Assembly: GCA_014773175.1 (NCBI GenBank)
Contig: VXCM01001402.1
Location: 62,001-126,000, forward strand
Direction of reading: 5' to 3'
DNA from: Lucifuga dentata
Lineage: Eukaryota > Chordata > Actinopteri > Ophidiiformes > Bythitidae
DNA length: 64,000 bases
The notes under the pieces were generated by a model that worked only from the letters and a program-made list of their open reading frames with translations, searched no databases and had not been told where the DNA came from. Of the stretch, positions 1 through 12,639 are shown in pieces. Numbering within the stretch: the stretch's first letter is position 1; every line of letters begins with the position of its first letter. A program made the position numbers and the translations under genes.

Positions 1-2896
1 CAGAAAGACTTGCAGTTCATTAGCAGCTTTTCTGCTGTACTCCCTAATGTTCAATTCACTTCTTCCTCTGTTGCAGAACAGAACAGGAAATCAATTAGCA
101 GAGCAAACGGATAAAGGCCTCATTATGTTTCAAACAAAGTGCCTGTGGGATCTTAGGATAGCGTCAGAGACCCTGATAGTTGAATTGGGGGACTGCATTC
201 AATAAAATCTATAACTTTCTGGAAATGACAATCTGACAATCACATCAATTCATGCAGCGATTGACCAGGTGTGGTGAGGTGTGACAGGATAGGAGTTTGA
301 TTTATTTCTCAACCTCTGTTTTATCTTTCCTCTTTTGCCTTTCTGTCACTGTCACACTTACCAACCCTGCTACACTATAAATACCTTTGGGGAAAGAAGT
401 GAAAATGTTTACCATTATCCCCACGATTATGATTATTATCCCATTGTTATTACTATCAGTGTGTATAGTGTTTAGTGTTATTATATAGTGTATATTGTTA
501 TTATCCCATGTCATTATCCCCGCAATTATGATTGGTCACTTTAAGACTGGAAAAACACAGAAGATGGAGAAGTCCTACTCTTCTCCTCTCCTAAAGTGAA
601 GATGTGCATTTATCTGGAGGTCTTCACGGTCTAAAAATTTGGACCTAACCCATAACAGATCTATAGAAAACTTACCCGAACCCAAAGTGCAAAAAAGAGA
701 CTCCAGCCGAAAGGGACTCAAGGACGTGACCCAAAACAGACTTGAGGAAAATTAGATATGATCCAAAATGGGGTCGATTCAAACAGACCCATATGAAGAG
801 AGAATACCAACACTGGCAGCAGCATAATATGTCACCAGGTTTTCCTTTGACTTGCTCTTTTCATTGGCAAGGAAAGGTATAACAGTCGCAATGTGGTCTG
901 ACACCGCATTGTACAACCAAGTTCTTTTTAAGCACACTGGGGCTTTTATTCATTCAAAATGAATGAAAGTAGATGGAACATCTGTGGCTTTGTAAAGAAT
1001 TCATAAAGCAAAAGTGGAAAAAGTCAAATTCATGCAGATCATCTATGTGGCCACATTGTACAAGTCAGTCACCTGTGAAGATATGGTTTTGGGCATGTTT
1101 TTGATGCTTGCACTGTATAATGAAACTTAGTTCAGCTGTTGTATCAACGATGTAACCAGAAACTGACAGAAAACTGCCCTGTTGCTACATTTCATTCTTA
1201 ACACAAACCTAAATCTCTTGATTTGACAGCTCAGGGGCTTGTACGTGATTTTTTCCTCCCTTTTCTTACAGTGAAGTCATGGTGGGAAAAGCATATGTAT
1301 TATTAAGCTGAACAGGGTTGAGAGGGTACAGACACTACATGAATTATGCAGTGGTTATTTAAGCTGCAGTCTTCCCCGATCTCGACTGTTTCTGCCTAAA
1401 GGCTCAACTTGCCGATGCTTTCAGCGCAGTCACCAGATTGTCATATTGGTTTGATACTAAATTCAACTGTAAACTAAAGGATTTGTGACTCTGATTTGTG
1501 ATTTGTGATTCTGCCAATTTCATTTCCCATGATAACCCTCGCTTTGGGTCTCCTCGCCCCAGAAATATTCTTTATCATTGTCACGGGCACTTTCTACATT
1601 TTTTTTTTTTTTTTAAACATATTCTTCTCTTTCACACATGCTCACATTTTCACTGGCTAAGCAAACTCTTTCTGTATTCAAAGTGTGAGATTGTTTAATG
1701 AAGAAGTGCAGCCAGAAAAAGTTTTTCAAGGCCTTGGCATAAGTGTAATACATAACTAGATATTCTGTGACTATCTGCTGCTTAGTTAATGTTTCACAGT
1801 CTTCACCTAAATTTGCATATGCCTACAATGCCACAGGAAATAGAAAGAATCCAGAAATATCCTAATCAGGAAGTCACCGACTTACAGCATATATTACTTA
1901 AAGGGCAACTTAACACCAAATCCACTTTTTTGAGTTATTAAGATATATGTGAAGCCACTTAATAATATTATTATGTAATTCTGGTGCCAATCTGAAGTGT
2001 TCATTGTAAAGGCCATGCTTGCCCTTTTCCACCAAAAATCATAGTGTAGCTGCCCCCCAAATCTCAAAACCCCAAGACAATCTATGGCCATGACATGCTA
2101 GTAACATTAAGCTAGAATCAACCAAATCACATTACAAACACAAACTACAAAGCAATGCCTTTTCACAGTACATATGTTACATATGTAATATTTCCAATTG
2201 TGGAAATATCACCATGATTCCAAAAGACCTCAGCCTGGGTCCCTTGTAGAATCTGAAGCTGTCATGCACAATGATGCATACAACTGGGAACTGTTGTAGT
2301 TGCGAACTTGCTAGCTGTTGCTGTCTAAATCTCCTGACCAGCCTGGTGTCTGGGGATGAAAAGGCAAGAGAGCACCCCCCTATCTCCATCACCCTCCACC
2401 TCTTTACTTCTCTTTCAATCAGAACGTAGTGTCTTGAGTTGGGACGAAAGGAACAAAAGATTTTATGCAGCTCCTCACATTTCCATATCTTCACATAACC
2501 TAGTTCTTGTGTATGTACATGCAGGGCTGCACTGGAAAGGGTCATAGGCAGAGAGCAAACTCCTCCACAGATTCTAATTTACTCATATGCATAATGCCTC
2601 AGAAGTGGCACTGTGGATTGTTGTTGTGCATGTGTTCACCCACTATTTCCACTCCTCCACATATTTGCACATACAGCATAGGACATACTTCTACAAAGGT
2701 CACGATGTCCAATTATTGCCCTTTTTTTCAATTTCAGTAATTTATGCTGAATGTTTGCTATCTATAGCGTTTGTGAGCTGGCAGGAGTATATTTCATTAT
2801 TTCCCCTTTCTGCTGCTAAAATATGTCATTCCAACTATTTCCATGCAACATATTACATTAATATATTCATATGTACATCCTTTTTGAACTATAGTA
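1..2896. other. Gene-free AT-rich stretch
   Basis: No open frame here has splice context or protein-like composition that I would defend. The longest frames (for example 2177-2545 minus) are short and low-information. There is a poly-T run near 1600-1614. No recognisable repeat family was seen. Confidence 0.5.
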
Positions 2897-2897
2897 G

Positions 2898-2970
2898 GAG
2901 AAGAGAAGAGAAGAGAAGAGAAGAGAAGAGAAGAGAAGAGAAGAGAAGAGAAGAGAAGAGAAGAGAAGAA
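2898..2970. repeat. (GAAGA)n pentanucleotide microsatellite
   Basis: An uninterrupted tandem array of the AAGAG pentamer, about 14 units. It creates a false open frame rich in Arg, Glu and Lys. Confidence 0.95.
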
Positions 2971-3417
2971 TCTGTGACATCTGTATCTGTTCTAACCTAA
3001 ACATGTCACAGACTTAATTTCACTTTCTGGTCTTTCACCATCGGAAATATTCTCCCCCAGGTGAGCCAGCTGAGGTATACCTGTGTTTGTGTTTGACAAT
3101 TGTGTCCAGGTGGTGCTCACTTCTCTTCTCCCCCCTGGCTGTCCTCCCTAAAATCCTCAGCTGGCTTTTCTTTTTCTCTGTCCCATAATATTGAAGACTG
3201 CTCAAGGCGGTGAAGATAGATTGGACAACAAAGCCCTGTATCCAACTCCAAATGGATCTTGTCCACCTTACCATCTGCCGTGAGAACAGGCTCTGACCAG
3301 TAGCTCGTACTTTGAGTTTCTTAGCAGAGTTCTCCTTCAGAGGCTCTACTCTGGGACTTTCACCTTCAGCAGGACAAAGCACTTGGTTCCATCAAAATGA
3401 CCATCTCTGGTGAGAGC

Positions 3418-3560
3418 AGAGGTGGTTGGTACATTAACGCTAGTACTCTACTTAAGTACCAATTTGATCATTTTACTCCAATTTTCCAATATAGTGAAAA
3501 TACTGTACTTACTTCGTTATCTTTATCTGATGGCTGTACTTATTAGTTTCTTTGAGGTTG
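3418..3560. repeat. Dispersed 'ACTCAAGTA'-type repeat fragment
   Basis: It begins with a CAGAGGTGG-like end and continues with the tacttaagtac / aaatactgtactt words typical of a very common fish non-autonomous repeat. The same word set recurs at 22351-22511 and 37843-38400. The family class (probably a DNA transposon) is inferred from memory of such ends. Confidence 0.55.
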
Positions 3561-3861
3561 TCAGCTAAAAAGCTTGTATCTCAGTCATGTTGGGTGAAAA
3601 GTCTTCATTTTGGGAATTTTTATCATTTCATTCCAAAACGTCACTTTAGGTAACAAATACATTGCAGTAACTCTATTAGTAAATCCAGAATGGCACATAT
3701 TTTAGCATTGGTACATTGTCTATCTCTGCATTTAGATTTGATTTTAAGTCTGCTCTGGTCCAAATCAGGGACGAAACTGTTACAATGTTGCATTTACTGG
3801 TTGGTTTTGTATTGAATATATATATATATAACTTTCATCTATTTATTTAATCAAGAGTCCT

Positions 3862-4008
3862 TGGATATCTGGAGGCTATCCCAGCATTCCAATGGGGCAA
3901 GAGATAGTGTGCTCTGGATAAACTCATCTCCACTCACATTGACATCTATGGGAAATTTAAAGTTTCCAGTTCACCTAAACTGCATGTCTTTGGATTGTGG
4001 GAATACTA
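3862..4008. repeat. Dispersed fish repeat fragment ('ctggaggctatcccagc' family)
   Basis: It contains the ordered words ctggaggctatcccagc, ctcacattgacatctatggg and catgtctttggattgtggg. This series is found in a highly repeated interspersed element of fish genomes. The copy is degenerate and truncated, and its class is not resolved. Confidence 0.6.
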
Positions 4009-4064
4009 CAGAACATCATATTTTTATTTTATTGTTGAATTTTTTATTTTATTTTTTATTTTAT

Positions 4065-4128
4065 TGTAGTCTGCTACTGTACTTGACAATCTCCATCTTA
4101 GCTTAGTTTGCAGGGAGAAGAGAAGAAG
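4065..4128. repeat. First copy of a 64-68 bp dispersed duplicate
   Basis: The segment running from tgtagtctgctact through gacaatctccatcttagc to cagggagaagagaag recurs almost unchanged at 5505-5572, about 1.4 kb away in the same orientation. Both copies run into A/G-rich sequence. Confidence 0.85.
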
Positions 4129-5437
4129 AGAGAGGAGAGGGAAAATAGAGGCGGCAAGAGAGAAATCTAGCAGAAATCGAATGCTGAAAAACAGCTTAAA
4201 ATGCATTAACTCTGCTGCTGTAAAATGCATTAAATTTCACAGAACCACAAATGCCAGCCTGCTCTGACTCTCAGCGATGACTTCAGTTAATGTGGCTTTG
4301 TACGACTCAATGTTCGCCTGTCAGCTTTGATGAAACAGCAGCCCACTACCTGCCCCATCGACTGTCAGATGAGCAATAAATGTGTAGGAAGGCTAACGGG
4401 TGGAGAGATTTTTAACAGTCACAATGGCTGGTTAGGTCCCTGCATTAAGTCTTCAAATCAAATCCCTCAGTGTGTGTGTGTGCGCGCTCCAGTGTCTTTT
4501 TCTCTGTCACTCAGATCTATAAAGGCAAGCTAGGGGTACAAGTTACTCAGTTTTTCCCTGTGAAGGCTTTTTAGTGGAGATGTGGCCAAATCATTCGTTT
4601 TTGCAGGAACTAGGAATTGCCAATTCTTCATCATATTTTGTTCTGCCAGTCAGCACCTCACTAACAACAATAGCATGTTCCCTTTTCTCCAATTCTTTCT
4701 CTTAAAAATCTTTCAGCAAAGAGTCAGACAGAGCCATTTTCTGATTGATTGGCCTGCGTTTTGGATTTTATAAATGAAGGTGCTCAGTGGTTTTTGTCCT
4801 TTCTCTCCCTTTTCCACCCCTAACCCTGGCAGAAAGCAGATGATTGTTTTTTCCAGTCATCCTTTAATCTCGCAGCGATGTGCAGAAAGAAGTGGCAGAA
4901 GGTCTATTTTCTCACTTTTCCATTGGACTCTGAAGGCAATCTTTCAACTCAAACCCCACCAACCTGTGTGTGTATATTTCAGTGTCTGTGTCGTGCACAC
5001 ATTTGTACACGAGCATTACACGAGAGCGTCTGTCACCATTCCAGTGTGTGAGGCCACCCATGGTGGTCTCCATGTTTTCACAGCTCTCTGAGTTTCTCTG
5101 CCTGTGAGGCTGCAACATCAGCAATGATAAGAATTACTACATGCGGGGAGAACCACTATTAGGAAGAGTGCCACCCTTGCTCTGTCCTGGCTGTCAGAGC
5201 GGGGGTGGCACCGGGGAAAGCCAGCACAATTCTCCAAAGAGGGATGACACCAAGCTTGGAATGAAGGAAATCCAAACATGACTTTAAGGTTTAAAACCTC
5301 ACTGGATAAAGATCAGAATCCTCTAAATACACAAAATCCTGAGCAGTTATAAAGGATTAAATGAGGAACAAATAAGGAATTAGGCAGCATATTATTGATT
5401 TAACAGGGCAGAAATGGCTCTGGCAGGAATTACATTC

Positions 5438-5442
<5 letters not shown>
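4129..5442. other. Gene-free stretch
   Basis: Two overlapping-strand frames near 4774-5124 look fortuitous: no splice context and no family resemblance. No repeat was recognised apart from short GT runs. Confidence 0.5.
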
Positions 5443-5484
<42 letters not shown>

Positions 5485-5500
5485 TGTGTCTGTGTGTGTT
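5443..5500. repeat. (GT)n microsatellite
   Basis: A long GT dinucleotide run with two CT interruptions. It gives rise to a false poly-Cys/Val frame. Confidence 0.95.
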
Positions 5501-5504
5501 TTAC

Positions 5505-5572
5505 TGTAGTCTGCTACTTTATTGACAATCTCCATCTTAGCTTAGTTTGCAGGGAGAAGAGAAGAAAAGAGA
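5505..5572. repeat. Second copy of the 64-68 bp dispersed duplicate
   Basis: It matches 4065-4128 with a few small differences. It lies between a (GT)n run and a (CA)n run (5585-5610), so it may be the core of a mobile element with simple-repeat tails. Confidence 0.85.
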
Positions 5573-5579
5573 AGAGAAG

Positions 5580-5584
<5 letters not shown>

Positions 5585-5610
<26 letters not shown>
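5585..5610. repeat. (CA)n microsatellite
   Basis: A run of about 13 CA units. Confidence 0.95.
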
Positions 5611-5615
<5 letters not shown>

Positions 5616-5628
5616 GCTGTGTATATAT

Positions 5629-5680
5629 AAGATTGGTAATATTTACTATATAAGCCTTATAGTAAAATATTACCAATCTT
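5629..5680. repeat. Short inverted repeat (hairpin)
   Basis: The arm aagattggtaatatttacta (5629-5648) is answered by tagtaaaatattaccaatctt (5660-5680). The arms are about 20 bp with a one-base bulge and an 11-base spacer. It could be a miniature foldback element. Confidence 0.85.
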
Positions 5681-5699
5681 CAAGTAGTTAAATGAAAAA

Positions 5700-7490
5700 T
5701 GGTGCTGTGTAGCCAATATAACTATATGAGTGAGAAAAAAGCTGTTATGGAATGAGTTCTTGTTGATTCAGCAAAGATTTTTTTATCTTGGTCAGAGGCC
5801 AGGCAATGTGTTTTTTAGCATTTCACAGCCTTGCAGCAGAGGGCCAGTGAGACCCTTACCATCGAGTTTCAGAAGCATGTACTGATGGAATTAATCTCCA
5901 AGGTCATTCCTTTGCCTCATGCAGCAGGGCTAACGGCTCATACAGCGGTACGCCACAATACACAATGAACAATGAGTTAATTAAAACAGTGCAGACACAC
6001 ACTCCATCCATGATCTGTCACTGCGGTGAATCCCTTTGCAAAGCTTACATTTGATGACAGCATGTTAATCAGATAACGCCGTGAATCATTGATTATTATC
6101 AACACTGTGTGTGTTCTTTAAAATATTGCCAATTATCCTGCCAATGTGGTTCTGCTCTATTTATCAATACGGTAATACCAAAAAAATCAATGAGCAGTGT
6201 CTTGTATGTGTGAGGGAGAGTGACATATTGTTTGCACATTTTTACCCCTTTGAGGCTTAAACATAATAGATTTTTGGGTACTGTTATATTTAAATGCAAG
6301 TGAATCCATATTTGAGTGATACAGAGTAACATTCTATTATCATAATCCATTTCTGTGGGTAATAAACTCCTGGTTGAGTCTGTGCTCATAAAATACATCA
6401 AATCTTTACAGATCCGTTCACATCTGACACTAGTGAAGATTGCTGCTAACGCCCTCTTTCTTAGACATTTGTTAAATGATGGAGAGCTTGATGTCTTTCA
6501 TGTGTTTCATGTGTATATGAGTGTGTGTCGACAGCCACGCTACACTCACACAGCCACATCTTCCTCCACCTTCAAATCATGATTTTCTGTTTGGATATAT
6601 GCAGGAAATCTGTCATCAAGTCTCACTTTTGCAGTTATTTAACAGAATGAGCCTAAGTTTTTGGATCAGAATACTACAGTTACAGAAATCCTCTGCAGGC
6701 AATACAGCCACTTGTATAAATCACCAGTTTGTGTGTGACAATACAGCCACATATCACACTGTAGGACATGGGATTTATAGATTTAAGACTTGGAAAAAAT
6801 TTATCCTTTTTGGAAGCTGCAGGAATGAATGACAACTGTAACACTGTACAATTCTGCTCGGTGCATGCTGTTTAAGCCAAATTACTTGTATCATATAGAA
6901 CAAATACAAAAATCTAATACTGGGCATCATGTTTGTATCTAGGAGAGCATGTTTTTTTCAAGTTAATTGTACTTCAGCTTCATGCAGTGTGTACAGTCTA
7001 ATAGGATTAAACGAAGATCCTGTTAGTGCCGTCTTTACTTTTGTCAGAAAACTTTGTCAAAATTAAACCACAATGAAAAACAGAGATGTGTGTTTTTGTA
7101 ATCTTGTTTTAAGTACAAATATAATAAACCTTAGAACTCTTGAATATTACATTGAAGTTATAGTATGAAAGCACATATAGTTCTAGCAACTCACACACAC
7201 TGTACCTTTGAAATATATTGGGAGTTCAAAGTAAGTCTCTACTTCAGACACAGAACACACATCTTTTCTGTCACCTACATGTTATGTTTTGTATTGTGGG
7301 TGTTAGTGGGTTTAAGAAGTATTATTGTGGGTGTTAACAGGGTTTAAGCAGTTTAATCAAAACCCTGATTGATAATCCTGCGTACAGTAATATATAATCA
7401 GAGCTGTGACAGCTGCAGATTGTATTGACCTGGAAATCAGCGTAACTCAGTAAGTTGAACGAACTCTCTTAAATACACGGAGACATGGAT
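5700..7490. other. Gene-free AT-rich stretch
   Basis: No exon-like frame with splice context and no repeat family was recognised. The open frames at 6099-6832 look random in composition. Confidence 0.5.
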
Positions 7491-7493
7491 GAC

Positions 7494-7502
7494 CTGGCAG
7501 CT

Positions 7503-7546
<44 letters not shown>

Positions 7547-7569
7547 ATCATCATGACCANCTGGCAGCT

Positions 7570-7613
<44 letters not shown>

Positions 7614-7626
7614 ATCATCATGACCA
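7494..7626. repeat. 66-bp duplication around a single N (likely assembly artefact)
   Basis: Positions 7494-7559 and 7561-7626 are the same 66-bp sequence: ctggcagctaaaatact, a (GT)n run, then gcatcatcatgacca. A lone N at 7560 separates them. This is how an unmerged contig overlap appears when a gap is written as one N. Confidence 0.9.
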
Positions 7627-7629
7627 ACT

Positions 7630-8548
7630 GTTTAAAGCCTCCAGCTCCCTCATTTTCACTTCACCACATCACTTCAGGCTACAACTGAGTTAAACTTAAC
7701 CTGGTTTGTTGCTGTTTTTAAAATAAAAAATGTTGTTAAACAAATTCCAAGTAATTCTAATAATTCAAAAAAATAGATCGTAATCAGTACAAAAGGATGT
7801 AAGTAAAAGTTTTCATTGTCTGGACCCTGCAAAAACAAGAACTTTTAATGAAAAATTAATTGCACTGTGTTATCTGTTATCTATTGATACAGGAGATAAA
7901 GAGAAACTTTGATGTATTCTCTATTTGGGTTTATTTGCTTTTACTGTTTTTGTCAAACAAGAAGATGGGAAGAAAATTCACCTGTTAAGTGTGTTTGATG
8001 GCACATAGGTCATGGAAAAGAATTTTTGTATCAACAGGATGTGATTTGTTTGTTGTGCAAACAGCATGTCACTCAAAATGTCACACCTATTGACGAGACT
8101 AAACATATTTTGCTTGTTTATTCATCTTCACAGCACCAGATATTTAGTTTTGGATATACTGTACATATTATATGGAGATGTTATACAGTGTATGCGCAAT
8201 ATATGTCATATACGACCCCATAAAAAAATGAAATTTTTTCAGAAATAGACAAATATTTCATAATATGACATAGGTCTTTATCTGGTATAGATCTTTATCT
8301 GGTCTTTATCTGGTTAGATATCCTCTACATAAATGTAACATATTAGATAGTAGTTTATGTATAAAATATATGGGCTACACGCACATCAGCATGCATTGTG
8401 AATACACAAACAGTATGTATATTTACCATGGGAGGGCTTATACTATAATGTATAGACTTTATGAATATATGAGTAAAGCTTATCTCTCTCTGATGCAGTG
8501 GCATGCATACATATTTGCTTGCCATGCAGATTTAACAGATTTAGCATT
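7630..8548. other. Gene-free AT-rich stretch with a small tandem repeat
   Basis: Around 8273-8315 a word close to tctttatctggt is repeated three times. Nothing coding was recognised. Confidence 0.5.
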
Positions 8549-8589
8549 GTGTGTGTGTGTGTGTGTGCGTGTGTGTGTGTGTGTGTGTG
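8549..8589. repeat. (GT)n microsatellite
   Basis: A GT run with one GC interruption. Confidence 0.95.
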
Positions 8590-11014
8590 AGGGCAGACAG
8601 CTCCTGGAATAGAATGAAACAGAAAAGTGTTCATCACCTCTGAATTGTAATTTCACACCCTTTGTTACACACAGAAGCTGTGAACCTAATTTTCTTCTGG
8701 GTTTGTAGCTCCCGCAGGCAACGGCTTCTCAGTGTCGAGCCATTAACAGCAGCAGAAGTGAAAGAGCTGCAACCTCTGAGCATTAGTGAATCCACAGCTC
8801 CTCCCCTCCTTTAATTCAGTTGGATTTATCTCACACGCAAGCTTAAATACGGATGCCTTATCCTGCCCAGTATAACACTCAGCACAGCCCAAACCTAATG
8901 CACAGCATCCAGCCCATTAAATGCTCTGAGCACACAGAGGGAGCAAGCCAACATTGCATTCAGCATCCCTTATTTACTTCTTATGCTGTAAAGGCAGATG
9001 TAGCATTTAGTCACAGCAGCCTTAATCACATAATTTACATGTCTTTAGGCTCACACACACATACCATCACCTTTAAATCATCTCTTCTTTCATCCTTTCT
9101 TCATTCTTATTTTCTTTCAGTGCTCCACTTAGTTATGACCAGCATAACAATTTTCTGTTACAACTGTTATCTGCTGCTGTTGAAATCTCAATTTATCTAA
9201 TTCTCTTAGGTGACATCCCTATAAACAACTTTATTTTGGAAGGCTGGTTTCAGCAAACAATGCAGCATTGCAATTTCTTCATAAAATGTCATGTTTAAGT
9301 TCGCACAGTGCTAACACTGTTCTTGCTTTCTTGACAGCATTTGAGAGGTTGCTGCAGGTGAAAGAATAATATCGACTTTACTTCCTGTTTAAAGCCAAAT
9401 CTGCGCTGCAACTTTGCTGCAATCACACTGACAGAGAGCTGCAGCATTTCTGTGCCCTGAGCAGATGATTTTCAATTCAGGCCATATTTTGAGAAAGTAA
9501 AACTAAGCAAAAATGAAATCTGGCACTCAGGTGTCTGCATTCTGATACTGTGAATGATATAACCAGCTTAATTTCATGCATAACTAAACAAATATGTCAC
9601 ACTCATGCAGAACTGCGTTGAATACAGATTATGCAGACATTATCAACCAGCATAAGCCACTGGCTTGGTGTCAGCGTGCTGACTCTTAAATCTTCCAAAT
9701 GCTTTTCCCTGACTGATTAAACTAGCGAGGCCAAATGAAACCAAACAAATCAGCCAATGGAACACCACTTTACTGGGATTGTCAGAGGCTCAGGAACATA
9801 ATGGTGCTGAAAGAATTTGCTATGTTTAACAACATGTAAATTACATGTACTTGTTTCCTGTTCTATATATAGTAGTACAAGATTATCACAGTAAAATATT
9901 GTGATACTATTTTATTGTTACCAGGTCCCCAGCTTCCTGGGTTGAACATTGTACACAAACTGCACACAAACTGCATTTCTGATATTTCTCATACTGTATA
10001 TTTCCCACGATTCACATTCAATTTTTTTGTACCTTTTCTCACATTAATTTACAATTCATCCACCTACAGATCAGCACAAAGCAGATGGACCCTAACAGAC
10101 CCTTTACACCTACCAGCTGTTTGTATTATCAGCCATACTGATATATTGCAGAATAAATTCTGAGAAATCATGAAATGGCTGCACCTTTTTGCTGCAAGAG
10201 TATTTCACAGGTTAGAGTGAAGCATTCACAGAATCCATTTACATATAGATGATAAGCTGAAGGCATATCATCTGGTGCATCCTGTTTACAATAACCAGGA
10301 ATATAAATATTAAAAAGTCAAATATGGCTGTTTGGATTTGCCAATATCAACCTCCTTGCAAACAACATGTACCATTTATAAATGTAGGGTTTGTTTATTG
10401 TTGGTGCCAAGCCAAGCCGGCATCCATAGAGTTACGAGCATCAAACTAATGAACACATTAATGAACACATTAAGACTACTAGAGCGTTAAGTTATTGCAT
10501 CCATATTGTGAATCATCCCTCAGTTTAAAAACTATAACACTGATGAAAACCTTAATTACAATATGGCTGCAATACTGATAATTGCAGCCAATAAGGAGAG
10601 AGTTACCATTAATCAAAGCAGTCTAAGATAATGTTAACATTGTGTCTGTAAAAAAAAATCTAGTTGCTCATCATACATCTTTCTTTAATGTAAATGTCAA
10701 GAACTGCATTGTGCCGTCACTGTATGAACTTAATGCTGAAAGCTGCCAAATTATTTTCAGGATCTGGTATAAGATGGGTTGAAGTTAAGATGAAATTTGT
10801 GATTAAAAAAAAAAACAAATTCTAAAAAATACATAAACTTGAGAAAATATATTATATGTTATGGCATAGTGCTGACTGAGGCTTTAATATATGAAATATA
10901 TTCTTATTAAACATATTATTTTAAATTGATAAGAAGAAAATCAGTGTCAACAGTGGTGACAGTCTGGATTCTGTCTGGAGGTTTAAGTGTTTAAACAAGT
11001 TTTTTTGTCCAGAC
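8590..11014. other. Gene-free AT-rich stretch
   Basis: No supported gene. The only structure noted is a 12-bp tandem duplication (aatgaacacatt, twice) near 10445-10470. Confidence 0.5.

Positions 11015-11066
<52 letters not shown>
11015..11066. repeat. (TAA)n trinucleotide microsatellite
   Basis: About 17 uninterrupted ATA/TAA units. Confidence 0.95.
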
Positions 11067-12158
11067 GAGCCTAGACAGTTATGAGCAACAAAGTCGTGGA
11101 AACCATTTCCCAGCCCAAACTCCACAGAGGCTAAACTTATTTTCATCGTAATCACATTTTAATGCAGTGGGAAATTAAGGTTGTACATATCGACCAGCAA
11201 CTCCTCTTGGCTTTGTTCTTACATTGATGTGAGAAAAGAACAATTTATGCGACAAGAACCAAACTGTATATTTAACTAATTCCCATTTCAAATATCTGTA
11301 TTTGATTGCTTTCTCAAGGCAGAACAGATGCTGACCTGTGGGCATGTGCAGAATCTTCTTATTATACATCCAGAGACCTACGCTGCATTTGCATACATCT
11401 GTTTGCTGAGCTTGCTTCAGTTAGGGCTTTTTTTTTTTCAGTAGGAGGTAATATTTCAACTATCCGCCTCTGTTGTTCTGAGATTGCTGAACTCAGAGGA
11501 ACGCCGAGTCCACGTGTGTTTGTGATATAACTTATTACAACTGCAGCATGTCTACACAAAGCTAATAACACCGTATTCTTGTGCATCCATGTAGGTGGAG
11601 GGAGATGCAGCAGAGTGGGCCTAATAAGATAAACATAACCCTGCCCAGGACCAGTGAGTTATCAGCAGAGAGGTATCAGGGGTCTCATGGATAAAGAGTT
11701 CTGCTAGTTTCTAGAGTCCAGATAACAAATAGGTCCAGTAATCAAAGCTCAGTATGGGACAGGGGGATTGACAATATATAGCCAGGAGCAGGGTGGCACT
11801 AGGATGAGTCACTCCTGTGGGAAACCTCACTCAGCACCTTGGTAACACAGGATGTCCTGACACACAGCAATATGTGTGGCTGTAAATCTGCTGAGTGGAG
11901 TCTGTGAGAGGGAGAGGAAAATGAAAGACATGGTAAGAGGGAGAGTATAAGAGAGGAAATATGCGAGAGAGGGAGTTCAGTCTTGCAACGTACAGTCTAT
12001 GTGTAGCTTTTTGCGTGTCTTCTTGCCTAACGTCTGGTTCGTGTAGAGAGTCTGAGCAGCACGGTAAGACAACGTTTTATATGATCGATGACAGGCTGAG
12101 TTTAGATGCACGGATCAGCTGGAGATAATTCCTGTGTGAGTGACTCCTGCAGAACATA

Positions 12159-12629
12159 TTAGCGAGCGGCGTTGATATAGGGGCTCGCATAATCATCGAG
12201 GCTAAATGACACTGGTGCAAAGCTGGGAGCTTTTTCCTGCAACCAAGGACACACTTTATCAAGGGCAATGTTAAGCCCACCTTCAGCCTCTTTGATGGTG
12301 AGCTTGATGGTGGGAAAAGTCCTGTGATCAGTCAGTGTGACCACGCTGAGGAATGAAGAATTTAAAGGATCAGTTAGCAGTTTTTCCATTGATTTCCCCA
12401 ACGGCTCTTCTTTGACCTCTAAAACAGCTGATATAACAAATTTGTGTTTTGGATTGACATGAAATTTGGTTCCAACATGCATGGTCTGCAGAGGATGAAT
12501 CCTACTGACTTTAGTGAAACCAAACTTTCTTGCTCCACCAACCGCCAGGTAGCTGATAACCAGTTTCCAGTAATAGATATTAAGCAAGCTGCTAATTATG
12601 GGGCTGATTAAGATAAATTGATAGCCCAT
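12159..12629 (-). CDS. Unidentified protein-like open frame, possible terminal exon
   Basis: A 156-codon open frame ending in TAA. I do not recognise the family. From about codon 30 onward the composition is protein-like, with mixed charged and hydrophobic residues and ordinary vertebrate codons. Recognisable words are HPLQTMHVGTKFHVNP, TIKLTIKEAEGGLNIALDK and a C-terminal SLDDYASPYINAAR. The first 25-30 codons look like read-through. A usable acceptor (TTATCAG, near 12555) lies where the composition improves, so this could be the last exon of a gene whose other exons I cannot see, or a retrocopied fragment. No lipobox, finger or enzyme motif is visible. It lies alone in the gene-poor half of the window. 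Confidence 0.3.
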   Translation of the reverse strand: MGYQFILISPIISSLLNIYYWKLVISYLAVGGARKFGFTKVSRIHPLQTMHVGTKFHVNPKHKFVISAVLEVKEEPLGKSMEKLLTDPLNSSFLSVVTLTDHRTFPTIKLTIKEAEGGLNIALDKVCPWLQEKAPSFAPVSFSLDDYASPYINAAR

Positions 12630-12639
12630 TTTCTATCAG

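Noticed and set aside
2587..3000. Plus-strand frame with Arg/Glu repeats
   Set aside because: The charged run is only the translation of the AAGAG microsatellite.
3035..3382. 115-codon minus-strand frame
   Set aside because: It looks somewhat protein-like, but there are no splice sites, no recognised family and no companion exons. It could be an old repeat fragment.
5446..5691. Cys/Val-repeat frames at this and other GT tracts
   Set aside because: They are translations of (GT)n microsatellites (also at 7511-7693 and 27513-27832).
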